Shown in pieces: positions 1-8,857 of a stretch of 64,000 nucleotides of DNA. The stretch is from positions 1-64,000 of the forward strand of contig JAFVXE010000052.1 of the NCBI GenBank assembly GCA_017501255.1, in the 5' to 3' direction. The DNA is from Clostridia bacterium. GTDB lineage: Bacteria; Bacillota; Clostridia; Christensenellales; Aristaeellaceae. Under the pieces are notes generated by a model, which was not told the origin of the DNA, did not search any database, and worked only from the letters and a program-made list of their open reading frames with translations. Made by a program: the position numbers and the translations under genes. Each line of letters opens with the position of its first letter. Within the stretch, counting starts at the first letter, position 1.

Positions 1-120
1 GAGGGAAGCGCGTGCCCAGTGGGCACAACGGCGAAGCCGTTAGCGACCCGCAGTCGTCAACCGAAGCGAGGGCTGGGCACGGTTAGTGCCCAGAACGATG
101 ACTGAGGTTGCGGAACGATG
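1..120. other. GC-rich palindromic sequence of unknown role at the window edge
   Basis: This stretch is dense in short inverted repeats: a 15-bp palindrome at 12-26 (GTGCCC/GGGCAC arms), an AACGGC/GCCGTT hairpin at 28-42 and a CTGGGCAC/GTGCCCAG hairpin at 73-93. Two forward frames are open from base 1 (to stops ending at about 84 and 105), so it may be the 3' end of a gene cut by the window edge, or a structured intergenic repeat. I do not recognise a protein or an RNA family in it. Confidence 0.35.
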
Positions 121-154
121 CCCCTGCACCCCGCACTTTTTTGACAACCTGCAG

Positions 155-177
155 CCGCCCATCTGGGCGGTTTTTTT
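155..177 (+). terminator. Rho-independent terminator
   Basis: A six-base-pair GC stem CCGCCC/GGGCGG with a four-base loop is followed directly by a run of seven to eight T. It ends whatever transcript enters from the left edge of the window. Confidence 0.8.
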
Positions 178-225
178 CGTATGTTCTCATTTTCTTCGCC
201 CCCGCCTGGCTCTGCTTCTCACCAA

Positions 226-254
226 TTGCCATCCGCACCAATACGTGCTATAAT
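226..254 (+). promoter_or_regulatory. Sigma-A type promoter for the zinc-ribbon/TPM operon
   Basis: TTGCCA at 226-231 and TATAAT at 249-254 are 17 bp apart, with a TG one base upstream of the -10 (extended -10). It lies 65 bp before the start of the zinc-ribbon gene. Confidence 0.7.
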
Positions 255-318
255 GTTATTATCCATGGAGTTTCATCCGCAATGATATTCCATCAGTTGA
301 ACACAATGAGGTGACAGT

Positions 319-1413
319 ATGGCCGGTACGACCTATAAATGCCAAAGCTGTGGCGCATATCTGAACTTTGACCCGGAGAGCCAGAAGTGGAAATGTCCAT
401 TCTGCGGCTCCATTTTTGCCGAGAATGATGTGATGGGCGACAAGCCTGCACAGGAGAATGCTGAAGGCGAAGCGCAGTCCGCTTATGAAGGAGCCTACGA
501 AAGTACTGCTGAAGAAACCTCCGCCCAGCAAAGCGAAGGCAAGCAGGTCATCTATCGCTGCCAGAGCTGCGGCAGTGAGATCATGACCGATGAAACCACC
601 GTAGCTACCCATTGCTACTACTGCCACAGCCCCGTGGTGCTGCAGGGCAAGCTGACCGATGATATGCGGCCCCACAAGGTGCTTCCCTTCACCATCAGCA
701 AGGAACAGGCCGTGCAGGCCTTCATGCAGTGGGCCAAGTCCAAAAAGTATGTGCCCAGCAACTTCTTCCTTGAATCCGAAGTGCAGAAGATGAACGGCGT
801 GTACTATCCCCACTACGTGACCAGCTGCACCATGGACGGCGCTTTCTCCGGTGAAGGCACCCGCAGTGAAACCATGACCCGTGGCGATTACATCATCACC
901 AACACCCATCACTTCCGGGTGCGCCGGGAAGGCAGCGTTCGTTTCCAAAACGTGATGCGCCCCGCTTTGCAGAAGGCCAACCGCAAGCTGTCCGACGGCA
1001 TCCATCCCTTCCCCCTGAAGGACGCCAAGCCCTTTGCCGACGCCTACCTGTCCGGCTTTCTGGCTGAGCGGAAGGATATTGAGGAAAGCAGCGTTCACCG
1101 GGATGTGGAAAGCGAAGTGGCAGGTTACATCCAGCCCATGCTGACCGCCAACCACGGCTACCAGAGCTGCCGGGGTTCCACCGCCACCCAGCTGAGGGAC
1201 ATCCAGAGTGATTATGTGCTTCTGCCCACCTGGGTGCTCACCTACCCCAACCCCAAGGATGCAGACGACCCTTACTACTTTGCCATGAATGGCTGCACCG
1301 GCGAGATTTGCGGCAAGCTGCCCATTGATAACAAAAAGCTTTTCCGCAAAGCTGCCCTCATTGCTGCGGTTGCCTTTGCGGTATGTGCGCTGGCCAGCTA
1401 TTTCCTGTTCTGA
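319..1413 (+). CDS. Zinc-ribbon protein with C-terminal membrane anchor
   Basis: A 364-residue protein with two zinc-ribbon units: Cys8, Cys11, Cys26, Cys29 at the N-terminus, then Cys81, Cys84, Cys99, Cys102 after an acidic, Ala/Glu-rich linker. A globular region of about 200 residues follows, and one hydrophobic segment (about 344-362) ends the chain, so it is probably a tail-anchored cytoplasmic protein. The start ATG is preceded by GAGGTG. The next gene, a TPM-domain protein, begins 14 bp after its stop, and such zinc-ribbon/TPM pairs are common in Clostridia. Its function is unknown. A role in assembling or maintaining membrane protein complexes, as discussed for TPM proteins, is inference only. 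Confidence 0.75.
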   Translation: MAGTTYKCQSCGAYLNFDPESQKWKCPFCGSIFAENDVMGDKPAQENAEGEAQSAYEGAYESTAEETSAQQSEGKQVIYRCQSCGSEIMTDETTVATHCYYCHSPVVLQGKLTDDMRPHKVLPFTISKEQAVQAFMQWAKSKKYVPSNFFLESEVQKMNGVYYPHYVTSCTMDGAFSGEGTRSETMTRGDYIITNTHHFRVRREGSVRFQNVMRPALQKANRKLSDGIHPFPLKDAKPFADAYLSGFLAERKDIEESSVHRDVESEVAGYIQPMLTANHGYQSCRGSTATQLRDIQSDYVLLPTWVLTYPNPKDADDPYYFAMNGCTGEICGKLPIDNKKLFRKAALIAAVAFAVCALASYFLF

Positions 1414-1427
1414 TAAGGAGTGAAACC

Positions 1428-2438
1428 ATGAAAAATCACGTGACCCGATTGATGGCACTGGTTGCGGCTCTGCTGATGTTTGCTGCGCCTGTGGCAGCAC
1501 AGGCTTCCTCCGTCTGGGCAGATTTTCTGGGAGGCGATGTTCCTTCCATCGGCACCAGCCTGATTGATACCAGCGAGGATGAGGAAGACGTCAAAGAAGA
1601 ACCCGTTGCAGTCGCAACAGCGGCCCCCGCTGCTCCGGCTGTGCCCGTTACCCTGCCGGACGCTTCTGCGGATACCTCCCGCATCCGGGATGACGCTGAC
1701 CTGTTCACCCCTGCCGAGGAAACAGAACTGGCCCAGCGCATTGCCAGCTTCCAGAAAGCCACCGGCATGGATTTTGTGCTGATGACCTCCAAGAAATCCC
1801 ATAACGGGATTTCTGCCCAGCAGCTGGCCGATGATTTCTATGATTACGGCGGCTATGGTCTGGATGAAGAGAACAGCGGCATTGCCTACTATATCGATAT
1901 GTACGAGCGGTACCACTACATTTCCACCACCGGCGCCATGATCGACTACATGACCGACGAGCGCATCAATACAGCCATCAATAATAACACCCGCTACCTG
2001 TCCGGCGGTCAGTATGCCCAGGCAGCCATCAATATGATGGACATGGTGGAAAACTACTATCGCAAGGGCATTCCCGAGGGCCAGTACCAGTATGATATTC
2101 TCACCGGTCAGGTGCTGACAGCCCGCCACAAGGCGCTCACCAGCGGCGAACTCACCGTCAGCGGCGTGATTGCACTGGTGATCGGTTTCATCTTCAACCG
2201 CAGTGTGCACGGCACCTACAAGCTCAAGGGCAACACCTACAAATACAATGTGAATGAAAACAGTCAGCTGCGCATGACGGATACCGAGGATACCTACCTG
2301 CGCACCTCCACCACCCGGGTCCGCAAGCCTGAACCGCCCCGTTCCAGCGGCGGTGGTTTCAGCGGTGGCGGCGGTGGCAGCGGCGTGCATATCGGCTCCA
2401 GCGGTTCCAGCCATGGCGGCGGCGGTGGTCACTTCTGA
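1428..2438 (+). CDS. TPM-domain secreted/membrane protein with Gly-rich tail
   Basis: 336 residues. An N-terminal signal peptide (hydrophobic about residues 6-25, ending near AQA-S) leads to an exported TPM domain (about 85-215) that opens with the typical ADLFTPAEE segment. A membrane segment follows at about 240-258, and the C-terminal tail is rich in Gly and Ser and ends GGGGGHF. Signal-TPM-membrane-Gly-rich tail is the classic YgcG architecture. The start is the ATG with GGAG eight bases upstream; an upstream in-frame ATG lies inside the previous gene without a ribosome site. It overlaps the next gene by one base (TGATG). Molecular function is unestablished; some TPM proteins assist photosystem or respiratory complexes. 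Confidence 0.82.
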   Translation: MKNHVTRLMALVAALLMFAAPVAAQASSVWADFLGGDVPSIGTSLIDTSEDEEDVKEEPVAVATAAPAAPAVPVTLPDASADTSRIRDDADLFTPAEETELAQRIASFQKATGMDFVLMTSKKSHNGISAQQLADDFYDYGGYGLDEENSGIAYYIDMYERYHYISTTGAMIDYMTDERINTAINNNTRYLSGGQYAQAAINMMDMVENYYRKGIPEGQYQYDILTGQVLTARHKALTSGELTVSGVIALVIGFIFNRSVHGTYKLKGNTYKYNVNENSQLRMTDTEDTYLRTSTTRVRKPEPPRSSGGGFSGGGGGSGVHIGSSGSSHGGGGGHF

Positions 2439-3007
2439 TGCGCCCCGCCGATCAGCGACCCCGTTGCTCCTGGGCACGGGGTCCTTTGCTTATCCAATAC
2501 CACGACGAGGAATGGGGCAAGCCCACCCGGGATGAAGGCAAGCTGTATGAGCTGCTCCTGCTGGAAGCTTTTCAGGCCGGACTCAGCTGGCATGTGATCC
2601 TCAGCAAGCGGGAGAATTTCCGCAGGGCCTTCGATGGTTTCAACGCGCATCAAATTGCCGCCTATGGGCAGGATAAGATTGATGCGCTGATGAAGGATGC
2701 GGGCATTGTGCGTTGCAGGCGAAAAATCGAAGGGGCCATCTGCAATGCACAGGTATACCTGAAAATCTGTCAGGAATTCGGCACCTTTGCCGATTATCTT
2801 TATGGCTTTACCCCCGACGGGCAGCCCATCATCAACCATGGGCAGCCTGTGACCACATCGCCCTTGAGCGATGCTATTTCCAAAGACCTTCGCAAGCGCG
2901 GCATGAAGTATATGGGTTCGGTAACAGTATACAGCTATCTGCAGGCCATTGGCCTGGTGAACGACCACGAGCTGTGCTGCTTCTGCCGGACCTTTGCGGA
3001 GGGATAG
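2438..3007 (+). CDS. tag: DNA-3-methyladenine glycosylase I
   Basis: 189 residues, the usual length for Tag, which excises 3-methyladenine from alkylated DNA at the start of base-excision repair. The N-terminal RCSWA followed by the YHDEEWG motif matches family members. Cys10, His22 and the C-terminal NDHELCCFC supply the structural zinc-site ligands expected of the family, and the acidic residue in the LLLLEAFQAGLSW stretch is the usual catalytic position. The ATG overlaps the stop of the TPM gene (TGATG), so translation is probably coupled. The role in the neighbourhood is generic DNA repair, not obviously linked to the zinc-ribbon/TPM pair. Confidence 0.93.
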   Translation: MRPADQRPRCSWARGPLLIQYHDEEWGKPTRDEGKLYELLLLEAFQAGLSWHVILSKRENFRRAFDGFNAHQIAAYGQDKIDALMKDAGIVRCRRKIEGAICNAQVYLKICQEFGTFADYLYGFTPDGQPIINHGQPVTTSPLSDAISKDLRKRGMKYMGSVTVYSYLQAIGLVNDHELCCFCRTFAEG

Positions 3008-3009
3008 CA

Positions 3010-4101
3010 TTGGAATGGACCCAACGGATGAAACATTGGAACCACCGGTACAGTGGCCTGCCCCGGAAGGGGCTGGTGATCACGCTTGTGATTGCGCTGA
3101 CGGCGGTTCTTTTTTATGCGCTGCCCTACATCTGGCCCTTTGCGCTGGCTCTGGGCTGTTCCCGGCTGCTGGAACCCTTCGTGCGGCGTATGGCGAAGCT
3201 TCTCAAGCCCATCCATTTAGGGCGCAGAACCGCCACCCTGCTGGGAATGCTGCTGCTCTTCGGCGTGGCGGGGACGCTGGCCGGGCTGCTGTTAAGCAGG
3301 CTCAGCCAGGAATTCCGGGCCATGGTGCGTACCCTGCCCCAGTTGGTGGTGTGGATCACCGGCACGGCGCTGCCCAACCTGCGGGCACTGTATGACCGCT
3401 ATCTGGCCCTGATGCCCTCCTATGTGCCGGATCTGATCAGCAATGCCATTTCATCACTGGCACAGCAAGCTGTGGGCTGGGCTGCCTCTCTGTCCGGCTG
3501 GCTGACCACCGGCGCATGGAGCACTGCTCTGGGCATTCCCCATGTGTTGCTGGCGCTGGTACTGGTCGCCATGGGCACCTATTATTTCACTGCCGACAGA
3601 GAGCGGATTGTGCGCTTTTGGCGCAGACTGCTGCCCGCTGGTTTATGGCAGCAAGGCGGGCAGGTAAAGCGGGATGTGTTCAGCAGCATTTACGGGCAAA
3701 TCAAGAGCCAGCTGCTTCTCTCGCTGCTGATTACTGTTTTTCTGGTGCTTCTGTTCTGGATTTTCGGTGTACCCTACGGGTTGATCGCAGGTCTCTGCAT
3801 CGGGCTGATGGACGCTTTGCCGGTGCTGGGAGCCGGCATTTTTCTGGTGCCGTGGAGCCTGCTTTCCTTTATTGGCGGCAATAGCGGCACCGGCATTCTG
3901 ATGGCTTCTGCCTATGTGGGCACGGTGGTAATCCGTCAGGTGCTGGAACCCCGCATCGTGGGGCGAAACCTGGGCTTGTATCCTCTGGTGACCATGATGG
4001 CCATGTATGCGGGCTTCCGGCTGTTTGGCGTGCTGGGCCTCATCGGCGGGCCGGTGATGATGGGCGTGCTCCGGGCGGTGTTGAAAGAGGAAAACAACTG
4101 A
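3010..4101 (+). CDS. AI-2E family transporter (PerM/YtvI-like)
   Basis: 363 residues if the TTG at 3010 is the start: it has GGAGGG six bases upstream, overlapping the end of tag, whereas the ATG at 3028 has none. The protein has about seven to eight membrane helices: two near the N-terminus, an extracytoplasmic or amphipathic stretch (about 90-170), then a dense C-terminal helix bundle with the DALPVLGAG and GLIGGPVMMG motifs of this family. Members are proposed to move signalling molecules or ions, and sporulating Firmicutes carry a YtvI paralogue. The substrate here cannot be told from sequence. Confidence 0.85.
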   Translation: MEWTQRMKHWNHRYSGLPRKGLVITLVIALTAVLFYALPYIWPFALALGCSRLLEPFVRRMAKLLKPIHLGRRTATLLGMLLLFGVAGTLAGLLLSRLSQEFRAMVRTLPQLVVWITGTALPNLRALYDRYLALMPSYVPDLISNAISSLAQQAVGWAASLSGWLTTGAWSTALGIPHVLLALVLVAMGTYYFTADRERIVRFWRRLLPAGLWQQGGQVKRDVFSSIYGQIKSQLLLSLLITVFLVLLFWIFGVPYGLIAGLCIGLMDALPVLGAGIFLVPWSLLSFIGGNSGTGILMASAYVGTVVIRQVLEPRIVGRNLGLYPLVTMMAMYAGFRLFGVLGLIGGPVMMGVLRAVLKEENN

Positions 4102-4161
4102 TGCTTGGCGCTGAACAGAGCAGTTTTGAAACATAAGACCGCCTGTTTCAGTCAAAAATGC

Positions 4162-4190
4162 TTCCCAAAGATGCCGGTTTCCTGTATAGT
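4162..4190 (+). promoter_or_regulatory. Weak candidate promoter for the methyltransferase gene
   Basis: TTCCCA at 4162-4167 and TATAGT at 4185-4190 are spaced by 17 bp in the 148-bp gap before the methyltransferase. The match to consensus is only fair. Confidence 0.35.
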
Positions 4191-4249
4191 TAGTATGGAA
4201 ACAGATTCCTGTACCATCATCATACCCAAAGGAAGCACGGAGGACGCTC

Positions 4250-5038
4250 ATGAAAAACGTCAGCAAAACCATGTATATTCCCCTGTATGGCAAAGCCTTC
4301 GTCAGCCGCAAGGGGATCATTCTCAACGACCCCACTGCCGAAGCCATCTGGGCACAGGAGGGCTTCTCTCTTCGGGGCAAAGCCAAATCCAAGTGGCTGG
4401 CCTACTATATGGGGATGCGTTCCAGGGTGTTTGACCGCTGGGTGCAACAAAAAACAAAGGAGCATCCCGGTGCAGTGGTGCTGCACATCGGCTGCGGTCT
4501 GGACAGCCGTGTTCTCCGTGTGGGAAGCACTTCGGGCTGCTGGGTGGATGTGGACTTCCCGGAGGTAATTGAAGAGCGCAGGCGCTACTATACGGAAAGC
4601 GAAACTTACCGTATGCTGGCCGGGGATGCCCGGGAAACCCATTGGATGGACAGCCTTCCCCAAGTGGAAACCGCTATCGTGGCGCTGGAAGGGTTGACCA
4701 TGTACCTGACGGATGCGCAGCTGCACCAGCTGCTGACAGCATTGAAGCAGCATTTCCCCCGGCTGTACATTCTGATGGACTGCTATACCTCCTTTGGCGC
4801 AAAAGCCAGCAAATACAAGAATCCCATCAACACCGTCGGGGTCAACCAAACGTTCGGCGTGGATGACCCGACAGCTTTAGCGCAAGAAACCGGCCTCCGC
4901 TTTGTTAAAGAGCATACGATGACCCCGGAATACCTGATTGCAGAGCTGAAAGGACTGGAACAAAAGCTGTTCCGCAAACTGTTCGCCGGTGGATTCGCCG
5001 GAAAACTATACCGGATGTACGAGCTGGAAAAACGCTGA
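4250..5038 (+). CDS. SAM-dependent methyltransferase, LCM/PPM1-like family
   Basis: 262 residues, preceded by CGGAGG with good spacing. The SAM-binding motif is VVLHIGCGLDSR (about 77-88), followed by the acidic VDVDFPEVIEERR stretch and later a VALEGLTMYL segment. This pattern belongs to the leucine-carboxyl-methyltransferase-like O-methyltransferase family, used in many small-molecule and polyketide methylations. The gene stands alone, ended by a strong bidirectional terminator, so the substrate is unknown. Confidence 0.8.
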   Translation: MKNVSKTMYIPLYGKAFVSRKGIILNDPTAEAIWAQEGFSLRGKAKSKWLAYYMGMRSRVFDRWVQQKTKEHPGAVVLHIGCGLDSRVLRVGSTSGCWVDVDFPEVIEERRRYYTESETYRMLAGDARETHWMDSLPQVETAIVALEGLTMYLTDAQLHQLLTALKQHFPRLYILMDCYTSFGAKASKYKNPINTVGVNQTFGVDDPTALAQETGLRFVKEHTMTPEYLIAELKGLEQKLFRKLFAGGFAGKLYRMYELEKR

Positions 5039-5065
5039 AATCCAATCAATGGATACCATATAAAG

Positions 5066-5104
5066 AAGCCGTTTGTACGCATTTCCCACGTACAAACGGC
5101 TTTT
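5066..5104. terminator. Bidirectional terminator between convergent genes
   Basis: A 14-bp perfect stem (AAGCCGTTTGTACG and its complement) with a short loop is flanked by A-rich sequence on one side and T-rich on the other. It serves the methyltransferase (+) and the DUF4340-like gene (-). Confidence 0.88.
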
Positions 5105-5113
5105 CGTCTATTT

Positions 5114-6616
5114 TCATTGAGGTAACCATTCGCCCAGCGCCGTAGCCAGTGCCTCCGTATAGCAGCAATGCAGGATGACCCCATCCACTGCCACCGCATC
5201 GGAGAAGGCATCCAGACGGTAGCCGGTCAGAATGCGGTCATTGCCTGCAGCATCCGTCAGCTGAACCCGCCAGCGGGGTTCCGCCTCTCCCGGCGACCAA
5301 CCCTTTGGCACATCGCCGGAAAAGCTCATGGCCCCGAGGCGGCTGACCAATGCTTCCGCTTTCTCCGCAGGAATCGCTTCCCCATCCTTGGTGGCGACTG
5401 TATCATACAGCCAGTTGCCATCCTCGTCGATCTCCGGCTGTCCGTTTTCCATCAGGAGCAGCGTCTGGGAAATCTCCATAACAAAGCTGCCCTTCTCTGT
5501 TTCCACGTGAATACGAGCCGGAAGGGTTCCCAAATCAGCGGGGTGCTTGGTCAGCAGTTGTTCGGGCACAGCCGACACCAACGGTTCCACCAAAAAGCGA
5601 CTGACCAGATAGATCTGGCCCTCATAGGCGCAGGTATAAAAGTATTCTCCCTCCGGGCGGCCGAAAACAAACCGCCATTGCTGGGCAGGCATGGTTTCCA
5701 CAACCATTTCGCCAGCCTCGTTGATGCGGGTGAACATTCCCTCTTTCTGATGGATATCCACTGTGCACAGGGGCGCATCAAAGCCGTATTCAGCCGAAAG
5801 GGCAGCCAGATCGCCCATCGGGGTGCCCAAACGGAAGTTTTCCAGAGAGGTCAGCAGTGCTGAGGCGGCATCGGCTGCCATGGGATATTGCAGCGGCGAC
5901 AGCAATTGACCCGTAATGTTGCCGCTGGCATCAATGGACAAACTCACTTCCAAATCGCCATATTCGTTGTTGATCACAAGCCTGTCCACAAGGCTGTTTT
6001 CCAGCTGCGGCTGTTCCACCGGTAAAAGGCGGCGGGCGGTGTAGGCAAAGATCTCTGCCACACCGGCATCGCACATATAGATGCCGTTATCGCCGGACCA
6101 GCGGTAGTAGCTGTAGGTGGTATTGGGCACAGCTGCGCCAATGAACAGGACTTCTTCCCGCCCATCGGTATAGCAAACGGTCACGGTGATCTGTGCCGGG
6201 TCAAGCCCCATATCCGGCAGATACTGCGCCACTTCGCTGCTGTCCTTGGTTACCACATTCTCCACGGCAATGGTGGTGGCTGCCTCCAAAAGATCAGCGC
6301 TGAGGCTGTCGTTGATGTCCAGAAGCTGGCCATCCATTTCCAACAGCAATGTGCCCTCCTGGCAGATGAGGGTGTAGCTTTCCCCGTCCCGATGGGCAAC
6401 CGTGATGGTGCGCAGCTGTTCTGGCTGTGAAACCTGCAACGTTTCATAGTTGAGCACCGGTTCCGGATCGGGGTACAGCTGTCCCACCGGCGCAGGAAAC
6501 AGCACCGGTACCAGTAAGACCACTGCCACTGCCAGCACAGCCACCCCCAGCAGAATCAGCAGAAGCCAGCGGATGGATACAGGCTTTCGTTCCTTCTTTT
6601 TCAGCGGATGCTGCAT
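5114..6616 (-). CDS. DUF4340-like membrane-anchored protein of a Gld-type ABC system
   Basis: 500 residues. A basic N-terminus is followed by one membrane helix (about residues 17-43), and the remainder is a large, presumably extracytoplasmic, beta-rich region. Composition and layout fit DUF4340 proteins, which are repeatedly found last in operons with GldA/GldF/GldG homologues. It is the fourth gene of that operon here, 25 bp after the GldG-like gene. It is probably an accessory subunit of the ABC complex; no biochemical role is established. Confidence 0.75.
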   Translation of the reverse strand: MQHPLKKKERKPVSIRWLLLILLGVAVLAVAVVLLVPVLFPAPVGQLYPDPEPVLNYETLQVSQPEQLRTITVAHRDGESYTLICQEGTLLLEMDGQLLDINDSLSADLLEAATTIAVENVVTKDSSEVAQYLPDMGLDPAQITVTVCYTDGREEVLFIGAAVPNTTYSYYRWSGDNGIYMCDAGVAEIFAYTARRLLPVEQPQLENSLVDRLVINNEYGDLEVSLSIDASGNITGQLLSPLQYPMAADAASALLTSLENFRLGTPMGDLAALSAEYGFDAPLCTVDIHQKEGMFTRINEAGEMVVETMPAQQWRFVFGRPEGEYFYTCAYEGQIYLVSRFLVEPLVSAVPEQLLTKHPADLGTLPARIHVETEKGSFVMEISQTLLLMENGQPEIDEDGNWLYDTVATKDGEAIPAEKAEALVSRLGAMSFSGDVPKGWSPGEAEPRWRVQLTDAAGNDRILTGYRLDAFSDAVAVDGVILHCCYTEALATALGEWLPQ

Positions 6617-6641
6617 AGCTTATCCCCTTTGTTTGATCATA

Positions 6642-8120
6642 TCAGCGGTTGCGCCGGGGCAAGAGCACGAAAAGTGCTGCTGCCAGACACAGTAGCGGCA
6701 TGGCGATAAGCAACCCCACTCCCAGATGCTGGCTGCCCGCCTTCAGCGCCGGGCGGAATGCCGCAGAGGCTGCAATATCCAGCGATATGGTATCCTCGGG
6801 CATCAGTTCGCCCATGACCGCCATCACAAACTGCTCGCCGAACGTGCGCTGGTAGATGTAGGAATCCATCAGCATGGCACTGTTGCCGATGGCAAACATC
6901 CGGCTCACATTGCCATTGGCGTGCATCCGATGGGCGTACAGCGCCAGCGTCAGCTCGCCGGTGCGGTCTCCGGGCTGCTTTTCAATGGTGTTGAGGCCGT
7001 CGGTGGTATCCCGCAAATAGGCATTGGGGCCGGTTTTCAGCACTGCGCCCACACTCAGGGTCAGATCCCCGGTGCCGGGCTGTGCAGGCTCCTCAAAGGC
7101 ACAGGCAGCGGGCATCATCAGCACATCCATGCCGGAAGCCAGCAGCGGCAGGGTCAGGTCAATCTCCTGCATATAGGGCAGCAGATACAGGGTTTCACCA
7201 TAGTAGCTGCCGGTATCCTCCGCTCCGGCCACCGCTACGCCTTCCAGCGGAACGATGCCATAGCTGCGCAACAGGGCAAGATAATTGGGCATCTTGCTGA
7301 CCGGGTCGGTATAATCCCGTACCACGAACAGATTGCCGCCTTCCTGAGCGAATGCCTTGATCTGCTCAATTTCCGTATCATCCAGGTCCTTCACCGGGCA
7401 GGCCAGCAGCAGCACATGGATGCCTTCCAGTGTATCCCCTCCAAGCAGATTTACCTGCCTGGCCTCATACTGATGGAGTGTGAGCACCTCTTCCAAAGCT
7501 GCAAAGTCTTCCAGCGTATACTCGCCATGGCCCTGCAAAAAGCCCACCACCGGCACCGTATCCTGGGTGGTATAAAGAATGGCCTCCGTGAGCTTTTTTT
7601 CATAATTGAGGCCTTCCAGCACAAAATCGCCCAGTTCCATATCATAGCCCTGGGTATAGAAATCGCCGTAGTTCAGCACCCGAAAACGGCTGGTCGCCGG
7701 GCAGTTGACCACCACGGTATCCGCCTCCAGCGGAGCGTCCGGGTCGTTGGAAAAACGGGTGAGAATACCGGGGTTGCGGTTGATATCCGTAGGCAGTACC
7801 TTCACCCGGTCTGACAGAACGCCATAGCGCTGAAGTACCTCCATCAGCTGGGAGTTTTCCTCGCCATTCTGATAAAGCAGGTACAGTTCCACATCGTTTT
7901 CCAGCTGCGCCATGGCTGCCTCGGTGGTCTCGCCGGTGGTGGCGTAGTGGTTGAAGCTCATATCCCGGCTGAAACCGTAGGTATCCTCCGCCGATTGCAC
8001 CGCCACATTGATCAGCACCGCAATGCCGATTACCAGCAGCATCAGCAGCGTGCCCAGAGAACCATGCCGCCACTTGGGCTTGAGCAAGCGCACCTTGATG
8101 GATGAAAAGAACCGTTTCAT
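6642..8120 (-). CDS. GldG-like extracytoplasmic subunit of ABC system
   Basis: 492 residues. The start is the ATG at 8120, which overlaps the stop of the permease gene by four bases (ATGA). The N-terminal membrane helix lies at about 19-40, then a large outer domain (about 45-460) resembling ABC-type GldG proteins, and a second helix near the end followed by RRNR. Two terminal membrane anchors around a large soluble domain are typical of GldG. In Flavobacteria GldAFG supports gliding; in Clostridia the homologues have unknown roles. Confidence 0.78.
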   Translation of the reverse strand: MKRFFSSIKVRLLKPKWRHGSLGTLLMLLVIGIAVLINVAVQSAEDTYGFSRDMSFNHYATTGETTEAAMAQLENDVELYLLYQNGEENSQLMEVLQRYGVLSDRVKVLPTDINRNPGILTRFSNDPDAPLEADTVVVNCPATSRFRVLNYGDFYTQGYDMELGDFVLEGLNYEKKLTEAILYTTQDTVPVVGFLQGHGEYTLEDFAALEEVLTLHQYEARQVNLLGGDTLEGIHVLLLACPVKDLDDTEIEQIKAFAQEGGNLFVVRDYTDPVSKMPNYLALLRSYGIVPLEGVAVAGAEDTGSYYGETLYLLPYMQEIDLTLPLLASGMDVLMMPAACAFEEPAQPGTGDLTLSVGAVLKTGPNAYLRDTTDGLNTIEKQPGDRTGELTLALYAHRMHANGNVSRMFAIGNSAMLMDSYIYQRTFGEQFVMAVMGELMPEDTISLDIAASAAFRPALKAGSQHLGVGLLIAMPLLCLAAALFVLLPRRNR

Positions 8121-8833
8121 CGTCCGCCTCCTTCCGAGAAGCGGCGGGCATCCAGTACCCGGACAGCGCCCACCAGACAAACGCAGATGAAACTGAGAAA
8201 GAAGGTGACGCAAGCCGGACTCAGCTGCCCCAGCAAAAAGGGCTCGTAGCGGTCGTAAAGGCTGACAAAGCTGAGCACTTTACTGAGCCACGCAGGCACA
8301 TGGGCTGCCAGCAAATCCACCATCCAGAGAAAGAAATTGGCGGCAAAACCGGCAATGGCACCGGTCATCTGGTTTTTGGCAAAGCAGCTCACCAGCACAT
8401 CCACCGCCAGAAAGCTGAGGCTTTGCAGCGTAAAGCCCAGATAGCCCACCAGCCATTCCCCGAAATACACCCTGCCGTAGAGGGCAATGATCAGCGTATA
8501 CACATTGCTGAGCAGGATGGTGATCAGCACCACGCAGGCAGCTGCCAGATATTTGCCAATCACCACGCCGCCAAGGGATACCGGGGCGGTCAACGGCAGC
8601 TGTTCCGTGCCCTTCTGCCGCTCCTCGCTGATCAGGCGCATACTCAGCAGCGGGCACAGCAGCATACTCATCAGCGTCATCTGGGACAGGAAGCCCAACA
8701 GATCGCCGGACAGGTTTTGCAGATTGTACAGATAGAAAATCAGTCCCGCCAGCGTCAGAAAAGCACCGGCAAACACATAGCCCACGGGCGTGCGGTAATA
8801 GGCGAGAAAATCCCGCCGGAAAATGGTACCCAT
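8117..8833 (-). CDS. ABC-2 type permease (GldF-like)
   Basis: 238 residues with six predicted membrane helices and the short cytoplasmic RLISEERQKGTEQLPLTAP stretch, which is characteristic of the GldF/NosY-type ABC-2 permeases and is thought to contact the ATPase. It begins 24 bp after the ATPase gene, and its stop overlaps the GldG-like start, so the subunits are translated together. Confidence 0.85.
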   Translation of the reverse strand: MGTIFRRDFLAYYRTPVGYVFAGAFLTLAGLIFYLYNLQNLSGDLLGFLSQMTLMSMLLCPLLSMRLISEERQKGTEQLPLTAPVSLGGVVIGKYLAAACVVLITILLSNVYTLIIALYGRVYFGEWLVGYLGFTLQSLSFLAVDVLVSCFAKNQMTGAIAGFAANFFLWMVDLLAAHVPAWLSKVLSFVSLYDRYEPFLLGQLSPACVTFFLSFICVCLVGAVRVLDARRFSEGGGR

Positions 8834-8857
8834 GTGATTCCTCCTACAAAGTGGGGA

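Noticed and set aside
108-314. A 68-codon frame before the zinc-ribbon gene
   Set aside because: It spans a terminator and the promoter of the next gene and has no ribosome site.
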